Position numbers and translations under genes: made by a program
Notes under the pieces: model-generated
The model's database searches: none
The model's input: the letters and a program-made list of their open reading frames with translations, nothing else
What the model was told of the DNA's origin: nothing
From: a virus
DNA: 29,716 nucleotides
Virus record (IMG/VR): IMGVR_UViG_3300041955_000887
Coordinates: 1 to 29,716 of that record
Direction: 5' to 3' (one strand)
Part shown: piece after piece, positions 15,345 through 22,791 of the stretch
Layout: each line of letters begins with the position of its first letter
How positions within the stretch are numbered: the first letter of the stretch is position 1

Positions 15345-15716
15345 TTACGCCGCCGGCGCCGGGACAAAAAGCCCGACGAAGGTATCGGCGGACAAATTGG
15401 TGGCGGCGCGCTGCTGCAGCTCGTTAGCGACGCTGACCGTCGCCTCAAAGTCGGTGCCGGGAACCTTGACCAGCATGGCGCCACCGGCAGTCGGAGCGCC
15501 GAAGATCGCGAGCAGCTGATCGCCGACTTCGGTGCCCTCGGCCGTGCAGGCGCCGGCGCCGTTGTTGCCGACGATCGGGAGCGCGTAGATTCCGAGGGCC
15601 GAGGCGTCGAGTGACGCGCCCGCGTCGAAGGCCAGGGTCGCGCCGGCTTTCACGCGCAGGACTTGGCCACCCTGCTCTAACACCACACCGCCGTTGTAAT
15701 CCGCATCACTTCCCAT
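15345..15716 (-). CDS. Putative capsid decoration / small head protein, 123 aa
   Basis: A beta-rich, Gly/Ala-rich, nearly Cys-free protein: YNGGVVLEQGGQVLRVKAGA, then TLAFDAGASLDASALGIYAL and LSADTFVGLFVPAPAA. AGGAGAG precedes the ATG. It sits two genes downstream of the major capsid gene, where decoration or cement proteins are usually encoded, and its composition fits. No sequence family is recognised with certainty, so the decoration role is inference. Confidence 0.7.
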   Translation of the reverse strand: MGSDADYNGGVVLEQGGQVLRVKAGATLAFDAGASLDASALGIYALPIVGNNGAGACTAEGTEVGDQLLAIFGAPTAGGAMLVKVPGTDFEATVSVANELQQRAATNLSADTFVGLFVPAPAA

Positions 15717-15776
15717 CGCTCTCTCCTTTCGGGCCCGCGAACCGAACCAAACGACTTAACGCCAGCCGCCAATCAG

Positions 15777-16208
15777 CTACGGCGAAACGAACTGCGCCAT
15801 CTGCGAGATGCTGGTGTCGGGCACCGCCGGCAGCTTGTCCCCCGAGTAGAGGATCGCGATCACGCCATTGATCACCGCGTTGGCGGTGCCGCGGTCGACG
15901 ATCGGCTGCACGTAGCGGGTCTGCGGACGGTATATGTCGAGCACCAGCGCTTTGCCGGAATCGGCGTCCGCCATCGCTGGCGTGACCGCCGGGGTCGCGA
16001 AAGCGGCGTAGCCGCTGTTGATCGCGGTGGACGATCCCTGCGCCGAGAGTGAGGTCTTCTGATCAGCGGTCAAGGTGCCAAACAGCGCGACGAACAGCAC
16101 GCCGTCGTAGCCCTGCATGTCGACGCCCGAGGCGCCGGTATAATTGGCGTCTCCAGCCGCCTGCGCGCCAGCCAGGACCAGGATTGTCACATTTGCCGAA
16201 AGCTGCAT
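15777..16208 (-). CDS. Small virion structural protein downstream of capsid, 143 aa
   Basis: Contains GVDMQGYDGVLFVALFGTL, VLDIYRPQTRYVQPIVDRG and TANAVINGVIAILYSGDKLP. This is a recurring pattern in proteins encoded directly after HK97-type capsid genes: a GydGvlF strand, a central kP..RYV..v..R block, then an N..i.gi.aI.Y strand. Function is not established to my knowledge; a capsid accessory or decoration role is likely. AAAGGGGGGAAGCAA precedes the ATG, and a strong hairpin separates it from the capsid gene. Confidence 0.78.
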   Translation of the reverse strand: MQLSANVTILVLAGAQAAGDANYTGASGVDMQGYDGVLFVALFGTLTADQKTSLSAQGSSTAINSGYAAFATPAVTPAMADADSGKALVLDIYRPQTRYVQPIVDRGTANAVINGVIAILYSGDKLPAVPDTSISQMAQFVSP

Positions 16209-16226
16209 TTGCTTCCCCCCTTTGGA

Positions 16227-16284
16227 AACAAAAAGAGACCGGGCCCGTCCCCTCTGGGGCGCCGCAGGCGCGCCACGGGCCCAG
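16227..16284 (-). terminator. Hairpin plus T-run (intrinsic-terminator-like) after the major capsid gene
   Basis: On the minus strand GGGCCCGT (16282-16275) pairs perfectly with ACGGGCCC (16248-16241). Two inner stems (GCGCC/GGCGC and CCCC/GGGG) are also possible, and TCTCTTTTTGTTT follows. It lies between the capsid stop at 16292 and the next start at 16208, so it would end or attenuate capsid transcripts, or stabilise their 3' ends. Confidence 0.7.
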
Positions 16285-16291
16285 TCAGTTG

Positions 16292-17650
16292 CTATGAAGC
16301 GAGAGTCACCCGCGCGAACGCCTCCTCGAACACGGGCATGCCGTCGAGCTCCATGCGCATAATGAAGCCCTCCTGGTTCGATGCGGCGTAGAGCTCGACC
16401 AGGCGCTGCACGGTCATGTCGAGCGCGTCGGCGATCCAGTAGCGCGAGAAATCGCCCAGGATGCCGACGTACTGGCCCGCGGTGAAGGTGCTGGGCACGT
16501 ACTCCGACTCATAGACCGGGATGTTCAGGAGCATGTCGGGAGTTCCGGCTTGGAGGCCGGGCTGCCACATGTAGCGGCCCACGCCGTCTTTGAGCTTGGA
16601 GACCATCGAGATCCCGTCGCGGTGAAACAGCCACACCGCCGAGCGCCGATAGGGCGCTTTCAGCGCGTATTTGCAGTCCTGGATTCCGTCCGGAGCGATC
16701 TGCGTGGTGGTGTTGACGCTCACGACGTCGCGGTCGGTGGAGATGCCGTTGGCCGAGGCCACGAATACGCCCAGCGGCTCCTGCGATCCGGTGCCGAGCA
16801 GGAACGCCTGCTCTTGGGTGATGCCGAACTTGTAGGCGAAGCGGTCGGCGATCAGCGCCTCGAGGTCGATCACGCTGGCGCGGAGCAGCTTCTTGCTTAC
16901 CTTGATCTGCTTGGCCAGCGGATGGGGAGCGAAGGCGCGCTTGCCGAAGTCCATGGTGGTGTCGGTGGTGCCGGTCGCGAGTTCGGAGGTCCAATCGGCG
17001 TCTGCTGGGTTGTCCTCGAGGGTCGGCACGCCCAGGTCCTGGGCCTTGGTCACTACGACTTTGTTCGCGAGTCCGCGGATGTATACGTAGTCATCGATCT
17101 TGCGGATCAGCGTCGCCTGGAACTGCTCGGGCGGCACGGTAAAGCCGCCGGCGGGATCGGCGCCCATCAACAGGTCGCGGCGCTCGTCGCTGGTGAGTTC
17201 CTGCACGCCATAAGCCAGCTGCTTGAGCCAGGCGCGGTAGGAGGGCGCCGCGCGCAGGTCGCTCTCAAGCTGATCCATGCGCTTGCGCTCGGTTTCGTTC
17301 AGGGTCTGGAACTGGCGGCCGCGCGCGTTGAGTCCGGCGGGGCTGTAGCGGTCGCGCGACCATAGCCCGCGATATTCCGCGGTGCGTGCGCGCAGCTCTT
17401 CGGCGGTGGCGGGCGCGCTGGTTTCGGTGGTGGCTTGGCGTGCGGCGGCGGCGTTGTCGCGGTCGAGTTCGAGCTGCTCTTCAGCCCGCGTGATGCGCTC
17501 CTTGAGCGAGCCGGCGTCTGCGATCGCCTTGTCGTAATTGGTGCGCTCTTCGGCGGTGAGGTCGCGGTTTGCCTTTTCGGCGCTCTCGGAAATGTCACGA
17601 GCGGCCTTGACCAGCTTGCCGCGCTCTTCCCTAAGTTCCCTGAGTTCCAC
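16292..17650 (-). CDS. HK97-family major capsid protein, 452 aa, GTG start
   Basis: The start is placed at GTG 17650 (V-E-L-R-E-L-R-E-E-R), preceded by AAGGGGGAACCTC; longer in-frame starts read through the terminator-like hairpin and are unlikely. Residues 1-75 form a charged coiled coil, the delta/scaffold domain expected to be removed by the protease. The shell domain follows from about residue 145 (MGADPAGGFTVPPEQFQATL, then IRGLANKVVV and ISVSKK-type motif QIKVSKKLLRASVIDLEALI, FLLGTGSQEPLGVF). The C-terminal ISMVSKLKDGVGRYMWQPGL and YVGILGDFSRYWIADALDM are canonical HK97 strands. Order portal-protease-capsid is standard. Confidence 0.95.
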   Translation of the reverse strand: MELRELREERGKLVKAARDISESAEKANRDLTAEERTNYDKAIADAGSLKERITRAEEQLELDRDNAAAARQATTETSAPATAEELRARTAEYRGLWSRDRYSPAGLNARGRQFQTLNETERKRMDQLESDLRAAPSYRAWLKQLAYGVQELTSDERRDLLMGADPAGGFTVPPEQFQATLIRKIDDYVYIRGLANKVVVTKAQDLGVPTLEDNPADADWTSELATGTTDTTMDFGKRAFAPHPLAKQIKVSKKLLRASVIDLEALIADRFAYKFGITQEQAFLLGTGSQEPLGVFVASANGISTDRDVVSVNTTTQIAPDGIQDCKYALKAPYRRSAVWLFHRDGISMVSKLKDGVGRYMWQPGLQAGTPDMLLNIPVYESEYVPSTFTAGQYVGILGDFSRYWIADALDMTVQRLVELYAASNQEGFIMRMELDGMPVFEEAFARVTLAS

Positions 17651-17893
17651 GAGGTTCCCCCTTGGTGTTTGTCGGGCTGGGAACTCAGGCAAAACAAAAC
17701 GGGCGCGAAGCTCCCGGCCCGGATGATTCCGGGTCTGGCAGCTTGCGCGCCCGACGATCGCGTCTGGCGTGTGCCGCACCAGCGGCTTAGCTGGTCACCG
17801 ATCTCGGTCCGGAGGCCTCGCCGCTTCGGCCCGCCCTATCGGCGGACCCTGTAATCGATCGTAAGCGTGACGCGCGGCGCGGCACGAGTCAAA
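17651..17893. other. 243-bp non-coding gap upstream of the capsid gene
   Basis: No supported ORF. It contains the large hairpin at 17691-17753 and a short leader with the G-run ribosome site just before the capsid GTG. Most intergenic gaps here are under 60 bases, so this one probably carries regulation. No convincing -35/-10 pair was found between hairpin and start. Confidence 0.6.
17691..17753 (-). terminator. Large hairpin plus T-run upstream of the capsid gene (terminator or attenuator)
   Basis: On the minus strand CGGGCGCG (17753-17746) pairs with CGCGCCCG (17707-17700). The stem extends through AGCTT-type bases (one-base bulge), and an inner CCCGGA-ATCA-TCCGGG hairpin is present. TTTTGTTTT follows at 17699-17691. 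Only about 40 bases remain to the capsid start, so either transcription reads through or a processed capsid mRNA begins here. Confidence 0.7.
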
Positions 17894-18082
17894 TTACCCG
17901 TTGGGTCCGTTCCGCCAGCGCGGCCAATTGGGGAAGTTGCCGCCGCCGCTGAAAAGCAGCAGCAGCACGACGATCAGGACGATCAGCGGCACGCCGCCTC
18001 CGAACGCGCCGTAGTGGCTATACCCGTAGTAAGGGCCGAAGCCGCCGAATAGCAGCACCAGCAACACAATCAACAAAAGCAT
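17894..18082 (-). CDS. Small two-TM protein, 62 aa
   Basis: Two hydrophobic helices (LLLIVLLVLLFGGFG and VPLIVLIVVLLLLFSGG) are separated by a Tyr/Gly/His loop (PYYGYSHYGAFGGG). The protein ends in a Pro/Trp/Arg/Asn-rich tail. AAAAGGGGGAGAGCCT precedes the ATG. Very similar tiny Leu/Gly/Tyr-rich proteins are common in proteobacterial genomes and phages, but none has a known function I can cite. The location between protease and capsid is unusual for a membrane protein. A holin-like role cannot be excluded but nothing specific supports it. Confidence 0.72.
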   Translation of the reverse strand: MLLLIVLLVLLFGGFGPYYGYSHYGAFGGGVPLIVLIVVLLLLFSGGGNFPNWPRWRNGPNG

Positions 18083-18117
18083 AGGCTCTCCCCCTTTTAC
18101 GATTTTTCCTCGAACTC

Positions 18118-19137
18118 TTACTCCAGCGCTTCGAGCTCGGCGCGGCGGCGCAGCGCCGCGGCCCTGGCGGCGCCCTCCGATCGCGGGATAACACCGTCAT
18201 CCATCAGCCGCCGGCGCCCTTCGGCCACCAGCTGGTCGAGCGCGCGCACGTTGACGTCGGTATCGGGATACGCCGGATAGGTGACCGCCGCGACGTCGCC
18301 GTCGTGCAAACTGACCTTTTTGAGCGTGCGCACCAGGGTGCCGTCCTTCTCTTCGTTCCAGTCGTCGTCGAGCACGCGGAATGCGAACGAACACTGCGAG
18401 ATATCGCCGCGCTCGATCGACGCCATCAGGTCGCGCGCGGCCTGGTTATCGGGCGGCTCGCAATCGAAGTGAAGGCCGGTGGAGTCGACCGCGAGCTTGA
18501 GGGTGCCGCTGGTGGTGCGGCCGAACACCTGGTTTGCGTCGTGATTGAAAGTGAATCTCACGTCGGGCGCGCTGGCCAGGGTCTGGTCGAAGGCGTGCGG
18601 ATCTATCTGCTCGCGGAACGCCATGAAACCGAAACCCAGCGGCAGCGAGCGCGTGCCGAATTTGGCCGCATAGCCAGCCATCATCGGCGGCTGCTGGATG
18701 CCCTCGTCGCCGCCGGCGGCGCGCTTGCGAATCACCTGAAGCGATCCGTCGAGCATGCGCCGCTCGAGGCCGCCGGCCGAGCTGCTCTTGAGCTCGGGTA
18801 CGTCCTTTTTGGCGTCCTTGAGATGGGCCGCCAGATGGGCGTGGACGCCTTTACGATCGGCCTCCGGGATGTTGGCGCCGCCGCGGCCGCCGTTGAGGAT
18901 CGCGATTCCGCTCGAGCACGCGCGCAGGTTGGCCGCGCCGACTTTGCCGTCGCTGTCGACTTCGTGGTGGATGAACTTGAAGTCGCTCTTCTTGGTGCCG
19001 TCGCCATCGGGGTCCTCCCAGGCGAAGGCCGAGCGGTAATAAGCCTGCGTGCCGTCGTTTTTTAGATGCGCCTTGGCGGCCGGGCCGTCCCAGGCAGTAT
19101 CGACCGTGTCGGTATGATGGACACCGATTGCTCCCAT
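18118..19137 (-). CDS. HK97-family prohead protease with N-terminal accessory domain, 339 aa
   Basis: Residues 1-115 form a separate domain (HHTDTVDTAWDGPAAKAHL, KFIHHEVDSDGKVGAANLRA, ILNGGRGGANIPEADRKGVH) that is often fused to or encoded beside phage prohead proteases. Its function is not known to me. Residues 130-300 are the serine protease domain. The catalytic His is in RFTFNHDANQVFGRT (His199) and the Ser in DISQCSFAFRV (Ser250), with the conserved VAAVTYPAYPDTDVNVRAL end. It matures the capsid by removing the delta domain. It is preceded by AAAAGGGGGGAACA and follows the portal gene. Confidence 0.93.
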   Translation of the reverse strand: MGAIGVHHTDTVDTAWDGPAAKAHLKNDGTQAYYRSAFAWEDPDGDGTKKSDFKFIHHEVDSDGKVGAANLRACSSGIAILNGGRGGANIPEADRKGVHAHLAAHLKDAKKDVPELKSSSAGGLERRMLDGSLQVIRKRAAGGDEGIQQPPMMAGYAAKFGTRSLPLGFGFMAFREQIDPHAFDQTLASAPDVRFTFNHDANQVFGRTTSGTLKLAVDSTGLHFDCEPPDNQAARDLMASIERGDISQCSFAFRVLDDDWNEEKDGTLVRTLKKVSLHDGDVAAVTYPAYPDTDVNVRALDQLVAEGRRRLMDDGVIPRSEGAARAAALRRRAELEALE

Positions 19138-19164
19138 TGTTCCCCCCTTTTGCTTGCGATCAGG

Positions 19165-20799
19165 TCACTGCGATCCTGCTCTCTCGCGCTTGCGCGCGAG
19201 CGCGTCTTCGGTCTCTTCCCGGAAAGGCAGCGCGGCCCGCACGATCGCGGCCACGCGGGTCGTTTCCCAGCTCGCGAGCAGCGCCTCGAAGTCGGCCGCG
19301 TTCGCCCGCGCGAACACTGGGATCAGCGATTGGCGCGACGCGCGGATATGCTCCTCGTCGGCCTCGAAATCGGCGTAGAACTTCTCGATCTCGCGCATCA
19401 GCTCGCGCGCGTCAGAGTTGGGCCTATGCTTCTTGGCCAGCCGGCGCAGCGCGGTCACTTCCTTGCGCACCAGGCGCTCGGCATTTTGGGTGAGGAGCGC
19501 GCGCAGTGTCTTGAGCATCATCGCGCGATCCTCCTCGTCCTCGGGGTCGGCGTCAGGTTTGGCTGGCGGCGTGGGTGGCGGCTGCGGCGCGTTCAACTGG
19601 GTTCCGGTGATGTTGGCCGCGATATGATATTCGTCGCCGCCCGGGCGAGGGTTCCGGTTTTCCATCTCGCGGACCTCGTTCGGGCAGAACACGCCGCGAT
19701 CGAGCGCCGCCGAGTAGGCGGCCCAGCGGCTGGCCATGTCGCCGCGCAACAGCGCGTCGACCAGGAATTCGGCGAAGTAGATCGGCCGCGATTTCGCGCT
19801 CAACAGGTCGCGCGAGATCGCACCCTCCCAGCGCCGCAGATGCGGCATCAGGCAGTAGATCACGAACTCGAGCGACTGCTGCTCGATATTGGAGAAGGTC
19901 GCGCGATCGAGGTCCGCCAGCATGTGTAACGGCACGCCGAACATCCGCGCGATCTCGCTGACCTGGAACTTGCGCAGCGCGAGAAATTCGGCGTCGCGGT
20001 TGGTGATGCCGATTTTCTCAATGCCTAGGCCTTCTTCGAGCAGGGCGATCTTGTGCGCGTTGGGCAGGCCGGCGTTAGCCTCCTGAAAACTCTGTTTCAG
20101 CCGCTTCGCGGCCTCGGCGCTGAGGGTCTTGGCATGGGTCAGCACGATCGCCGGAGTGGCATCGTTAGAAAAAAAGCGCGCCTCGAATTCCTCGGCCGCC
20201 ATGCCCAGCCCGACCGCCTCGCGCATCAGCGCGATCGGCGACAGGCCGGTGATGCCGTCGCTCGAAAACCCGCGCAGATGGAACATCTCTTCGGCGGCGA
20301 TCAGCCTGCGTGGACCGATGATCGGGCTGAATTCGTACCAGATCGATCCATCGTCGCGTTTGAAGGCGCGGACGCGATCGGGATTGAGTGGAACCAGCTG
20401 CGCGACCGACCCGTCGTTGCGGTAGAAGATCTCGCTGTAGGCGTTTCCGCGCAGCAGCAGATGACCAGTCATCATCTCGCGCCACTCGAATGAGGTCTGC
20501 CAGCGGTTGGGAACATCGTGCAGAGTCGAGAACAGCGGGGCATCGACCGCGCGCTGCTTGCCGCCGCCGTCGAGGCGGCGATAGAGCACCAGCGGCAGCA
20601 TCGCGACTCCCTGCGCAATGATCACGACCGCACGATAGACCGGGGCCGTGCGCAGCGCGCTCTCGGGCGTCACCCAGGTGCCAGTCGCGGTCTGGGTGCC
20701 GCGGCCCATCAGCTGCACCAGCCACGGATCGCCGTTGGAGAGCGATGTGCGCTGTTCTGCGGGCGGACGCGCCCGCGTCATCACCGAGAGCAGGCCCAT
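19165..20799 (-). CDS. HK97-family portal protein with C-terminal extension, 544 aa
   Basis: The portal domain spans about residues 30-415: VYRAVVIIAQGVAMLPLVLY, then TGHLLLRGNAYSEI, VPLNPDRVRAF, GFSSDGITGLSPIALMREAV, FGVPLHMLADLDRATFSN and IEQQSLEFVIYCLMPHLRRW. All are hallmark blocks of HK97 portals. After a Pro-rich linker (PQPPPTPPAKPDADPEDEED) comes a helical extension to residue 544, longer than the core family. Such extensions occur in related phages. It forms the dodecameric ring through which DNA is packaged. The ATG directly follows the stop of the 53-residue gene. Confidence 0.95.
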   Translation of the reverse strand: MGLLSVMTRARPPAEQRTSLSNGDPWLVQLMGRGTQTATGTWVTPESALRTAPVYRAVVIIAQGVAMLPLVLYRRLDGGGKQRAVDAPLFSTLHDVPNRWQTSFEWREMMTGHLLLRGNAYSEIFYRNDGSVAQLVPLNPDRVRAFKRDDGSIWYEFSPIIGPRRLIAAEEMFHLRGFSSDGITGLSPIALMREAVGLGMAAEEFEARFFSNDATPAIVLTHAKTLSAEAAKRLKQSFQEANAGLPNAHKIALLEEGLGIEKIGITNRDAEFLALRKFQVSEIARMFGVPLHMLADLDRATFSNIEQQSLEFVIYCLMPHLRRWEGAISRDLLSAKSRPIYFAEFLVDALLRGDMASRWAAYSAALDRGVFCPNEVREMENRNPRPGGDEYHIAANITGTQLNAPQPPPTPPAKPDADPEDEEDRAMMLKTLRALLTQNAERLVRKEVTALRRLAKKHRPNSDARELMREIEKFYADFEADEEHIRASRQSLIPVFARANAADFEALLASWETTRVAAIVRAALPFREETEDALARKRERAGSQ

Positions 20800-20961
20800 T
20801 TAACTTCGCAGCTCCGCGATCAGGCCGAGCGCAAAGAAAGCCGCTCCGGGAATCATGTAGCCGAGCGGATGCCAGGCCAGGTGGGCGCCGTAGGACAGCA
20901 CGGCGAGGCCTCCGAATAGGCTCGCGGAGCCGAGGACCTCCGCCAAGATTCGTTTCATCAT
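20800..20961 (-). CDS. Small two-TM protein, 53 aa, upstream of portal
   Basis: Starts at ATG 20961, where AAAAAGGGGATCGGG gives a ribosome site; a second ATG follows immediately. It overlaps the stop of the 58-residue gene and ends with TAA directly abutting the portal ATG. The sequence MMKRILAEVLGSASLFGGLA continues to a second hydrophobic segment (MIPGAAFFALGLIAEL), so two membrane helices are likely. Not recognised as a family. Tight coupling on both sides supports translation. Confidence 0.72.
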   Translation of the reverse strand: MMKRILAEVLGSASLFGGLAVLSYGAHLAWHPLGYMIPGAAFFALGLIAELRS

Positions 20962-21134
20962 CCCGATCCCCTTTTTGGCAACGAGTCGAAATAGTCGACG
21001 CGGAAGCCGGCCTTAAGCGCTAACGCCTTGAGCCGGTCGTCGGTCGCGGCATGAGCGGCGCCGTCGCCGATCACCAGCGACAGCGCAGGCTTTCCCAGCA
21101 CGGCGCCGGCGAGCGGCACGCGAACAATCAGCAT
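20958..21134 (-). CDS. Small protein, 58 aa, unknown
   Basis: Begins at ATG 21134, overlapping the end of the Fis-HTH gene by 7 bases, and ends in the ATGATGA overlap with the next gene. The product (MLIVRVPLAGAVLGKPALSL, then VIGDGAAHAATDDRLKALAL and AGFRVDYFDSLP) looks like a small alpha/beta fold. No family recognised. Coupling to both neighbours is the main evidence. Confidence 0.65.
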   Translation of the reverse strand: MLIVRVPLAGAVLGKPALSLVIGDGAAHAATDDRLKALALKAGFRVDYFDSLPKRGSG

Positions 21135-21463
21135 CGGCGCGCCTGCTGCAGCAGCCGATAAAGCGTCGACCTGGAGATCCCGAGTAGCTTCGCCGCCGCT
21201 CTCTTGTTCCCGCCCGTCACGACCATCGCGTCACGGATGGCTCGGAGAATGGCTCGGAGCTTCGCGGTGGCGATTCCCATGCTGGGTGAGGCCGCCAGGA
21301 CCGCGGCGACGTCCTCGATGGCGCGGAGTTTCAGTGGAGTTGGTGCGACGACGGATGGTGCGGTGGGCGGCGCGGCCGGTTGCGTCATGTTGGTGCGTCG
21401 CGCGCGCGAATTCGGGTCGGGCTCAGGCGGCATCTCCTGGCCACGGTAAGTGCGGAAGATCAT
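21128..21463 (-). CDS. Fis-type helix-turn-helix protein, 111 aa
   Basis: Start chosen at ATG 21463 (MIFRTYRGQEMPPEPDP), which overlaps the previous stop by ATGA; ATG 21388 is an alternative. Residues about 1-45 are Pro/Ala-rich and probably disordered. Residues about 70-108 are a classic Fis HTH: IRDAMVVTGGNKRAAAKLLG then ISRSTLYRLLQQA. TGGN..AAA.LGISR.TLY is the DNA-binding signature of Fis and of NtrC-type activator C-termini. No AAA+ domain is present. It probably binds DNA to regulate late genes, or assists packaging as a DNA-bending protein (inference). Its place between Ku and portal is unusual. Confidence 0.82.
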   Translation of the reverse strand: MIFRTYRGQEMPPEPDPNSRARRTNMTQPAAPPTAPSVVAPTPLKLRAIEDVAAVLAASPSMGIATAKLRAILRAIRDAMVVTGGNKRAAAKLLGISRSTLYRLLQQARRC

Positions 21464-21669
21464 CGCGGCAGCTCGACCAGGGGCAAGCCGTTGCCGCGGC
21501 CGGACTCGGTGAGTCGGCGCGAGGTTTCGACGACGATCCAACGGAAGCAGGTCGCGCAGACCTGGTGGCGTTCGATCGAGCGAGGTTTAGTCGAGCGCTT
21601 GCCGCAGCGTTCGCAGACGTTGCGGTCCACGGGCTGCGGGGCTTGGCTATTGAGCGGGCGGATCAACAA
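21460..21669 (-). CDS. Zinc-ribbon-like protein, 69 aa, TTG start
   Basis: The only reasonable start is TTG at 21669, with GGAGGA about 12 bases upstream; a GTG 13 codons later is the alternative. Two CxxC pairs (NVCERCGKRS and HQVCATCFRW) about 18 residues apart suggest a zinc ribbon. The stop overlaps the start of the Fis-HTH gene (ATGA), so the two are probably co-translated and may act together. It is the first gene after a non-coding gap that has a promoter-like sequence. Confidence 0.68.
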   Translation of the reverse strand: MLIRPLNSQAPQPVDRNVCERCGKRSTKPRSIERHQVCATCFRWIVVETSRRLTESGRGNGLPLVELPR

Positions 21670-21906
21670 GGCCCGGCGCGATCCTCCGACCCTGCCTCAC
21701 CGGCCATGCAAATATGCAAAAACGGCGAGGGCTCAGGAACAGCGGGCCGCCGAGCTTTGGCTCAGGCGAGATCACCCATTATGCGCGCGAGACGAAGACT
21801 CGCTGGGACATCGGTTCCAGCGCGAAGGCGCGCGGACGGCTCCCGTCGGGGAGCAATCAGCTTTAAGTTGTATGGCTGCGGTTGGGAACGAGTCAAAAAG
21901 CGCAGC
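21670..21906. other. 237-bp non-coding gap between Ku and the zinc-ribbon gene
   Basis: No supported ORF on either strand. It contains the promoter-like pair at 21867-21896, a small GACGG-GAGC-CGTC hairpin near 21836-21850, and GGAGGA near 21682-21687 that probably serves the TTG start. Just after the Ku stop the minus strand reads GCTGCGCTTTTTG with only a weak stem, so a terminator there is doubtful. Confidence 0.55.
21867..21896 (-). promoter_or_regulatory. Candidate sigma70-type promoter for the zinc-ribbon/Fis-HTH/portal operon
   Basis: On the minus strand TTGACT (21896-21891) and TACAAC (21872-21867) are separated by 18 bases, with the AT-richer ACTTAAAGC just after. It lies in the 237-bp gap after the Ku gene and points toward the portal. 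This is a sequence match only. Confidence 0.4.
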
Positions 21907-22788
21907 TTACATATAGCGCGCCGGCCCGCGAGCGCCGCCAGGGGCTGAGGCTTTGGTCGTTTGGTCGCCGTTGCGGCGCGCCTTGATGCCGCCCGGGCGG
22001 CCGATTCCTAACGAGGCCCGCAACCGCTCGTTCAGATCCAGCACGGCGGCCGGCGCCTGCACCGGCGCAGCCTTGCCTGGCGACGCGGCCTGACCGGCTT
22101 TGCGCTGCTCGACGAATTCCAGGAGCCGCGCGCGCTGCTCGTCGGCGGTCTCGGCAAAAAGGTCGCGACCGTCATCCATCGTGTCGACCAGCTGCGTGGC
22201 CAGCGCCAGGGTAGTGCGCACGACGGGGCGCGGCTCGGGGCCCGGCGCGTCGATCGCGTCGCGGACCTCGCCGGCATAGTAGAGCATCGCCAGCGTAAAC
22301 CGCTGGATTATGGGATTGGTGAGCAGGACGGCGAACCGCCGGCGCCCATACAGCACGAGGCGCACCAGACCGATTTTCTTGCGCTTGGTCACCGCCGCAA
22401 ACATGGTTCGGTAGGCATCGCGCGAGGCCTTCGAATCGACGCCGACGTAGTAGGTGCTGCCATCCAACCGGATCGGCTCCATTAGCGCTGCTGGCCGAAG
22501 GGTCACCACCTCGAAGACGCCGTCTGCCTCGGGTTCCATCGCGTCGAGCTCGGCGCTCGTAAAGACCGTGGTCTCTTCGCCGTTCGGGAGGCCATGCGCG
22601 CAGTCGACCTTGCGATCGAGCACGCGCTGGCATTGCGCGCACCACAGCTGCTGGCTTACCTGCGCGAGACACTCGGCATGGATGAGCTTGAAGCTCAGCC
22701 GCTCCTCTTTGGCGGCCAGATAGAGCTTGACCGGGACGGCGACCTCCCGGAACTTCAGGGTTCCGACTGCTACGGCGCGAAGACTCAT
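21907..22788 (-). CDS. ku: Phage-encoded Ku DNA end-binding protein, 293 aa
   Basis: Strong resemblance to bacterial Ku across the core. The N-terminus has VGTLKFREVAVPVKLYLAAK and LSFKLIHAEC. A Cys cluster (Cys40, CAQC at 50-53, Cys63) lies in the usual zinc-ribbon position. FTSAELDAMEPEADGVFEVV, STYYVGVDSKASRDAY, KIGLVRLVLYGRRRFAVLL and LAMLYYAGEVRD match the ring-forming beta-barrel and bridge. About 110 residues of C-terminal tail, basic at the end, may recruit a ligase. Ku rings thread onto DNA ends in non-homologous end joining. No ligase gene is in the window, so it would rely on a host LigD-like ligase, as proposed for mycobacteriophage Ku. It starts 3 bases after an unknown gene downstream of the terminase. 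Confidence 0.9.
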   Translation of the reverse strand: MSLRAVAVGTLKFREVAVPVKLYLAAKEERLSFKLIHAECLAQVSQQLWCAQCQRVLDRKVDCAHGLPNGEETTVFTSAELDAMEPEADGVFEVVTLRPAALMEPIRLDGSTYYVGVDSKASRDAYRTMFAAVTKRKKIGLVRLVLYGRRRFAVLLTNPIIQRFTLAMLYYAGEVRDAIDAPGPEPRPVVRTTLALATQLVDTMDDGRDLFAETADEQRARLLEFVEQRKAGQAASPGKAAPVQAPAAVLDLNERLRASLGIGRPGGIKARRNGDQTTKASAPGGARGPARYM

Positions 22789-22791
22789 GGC

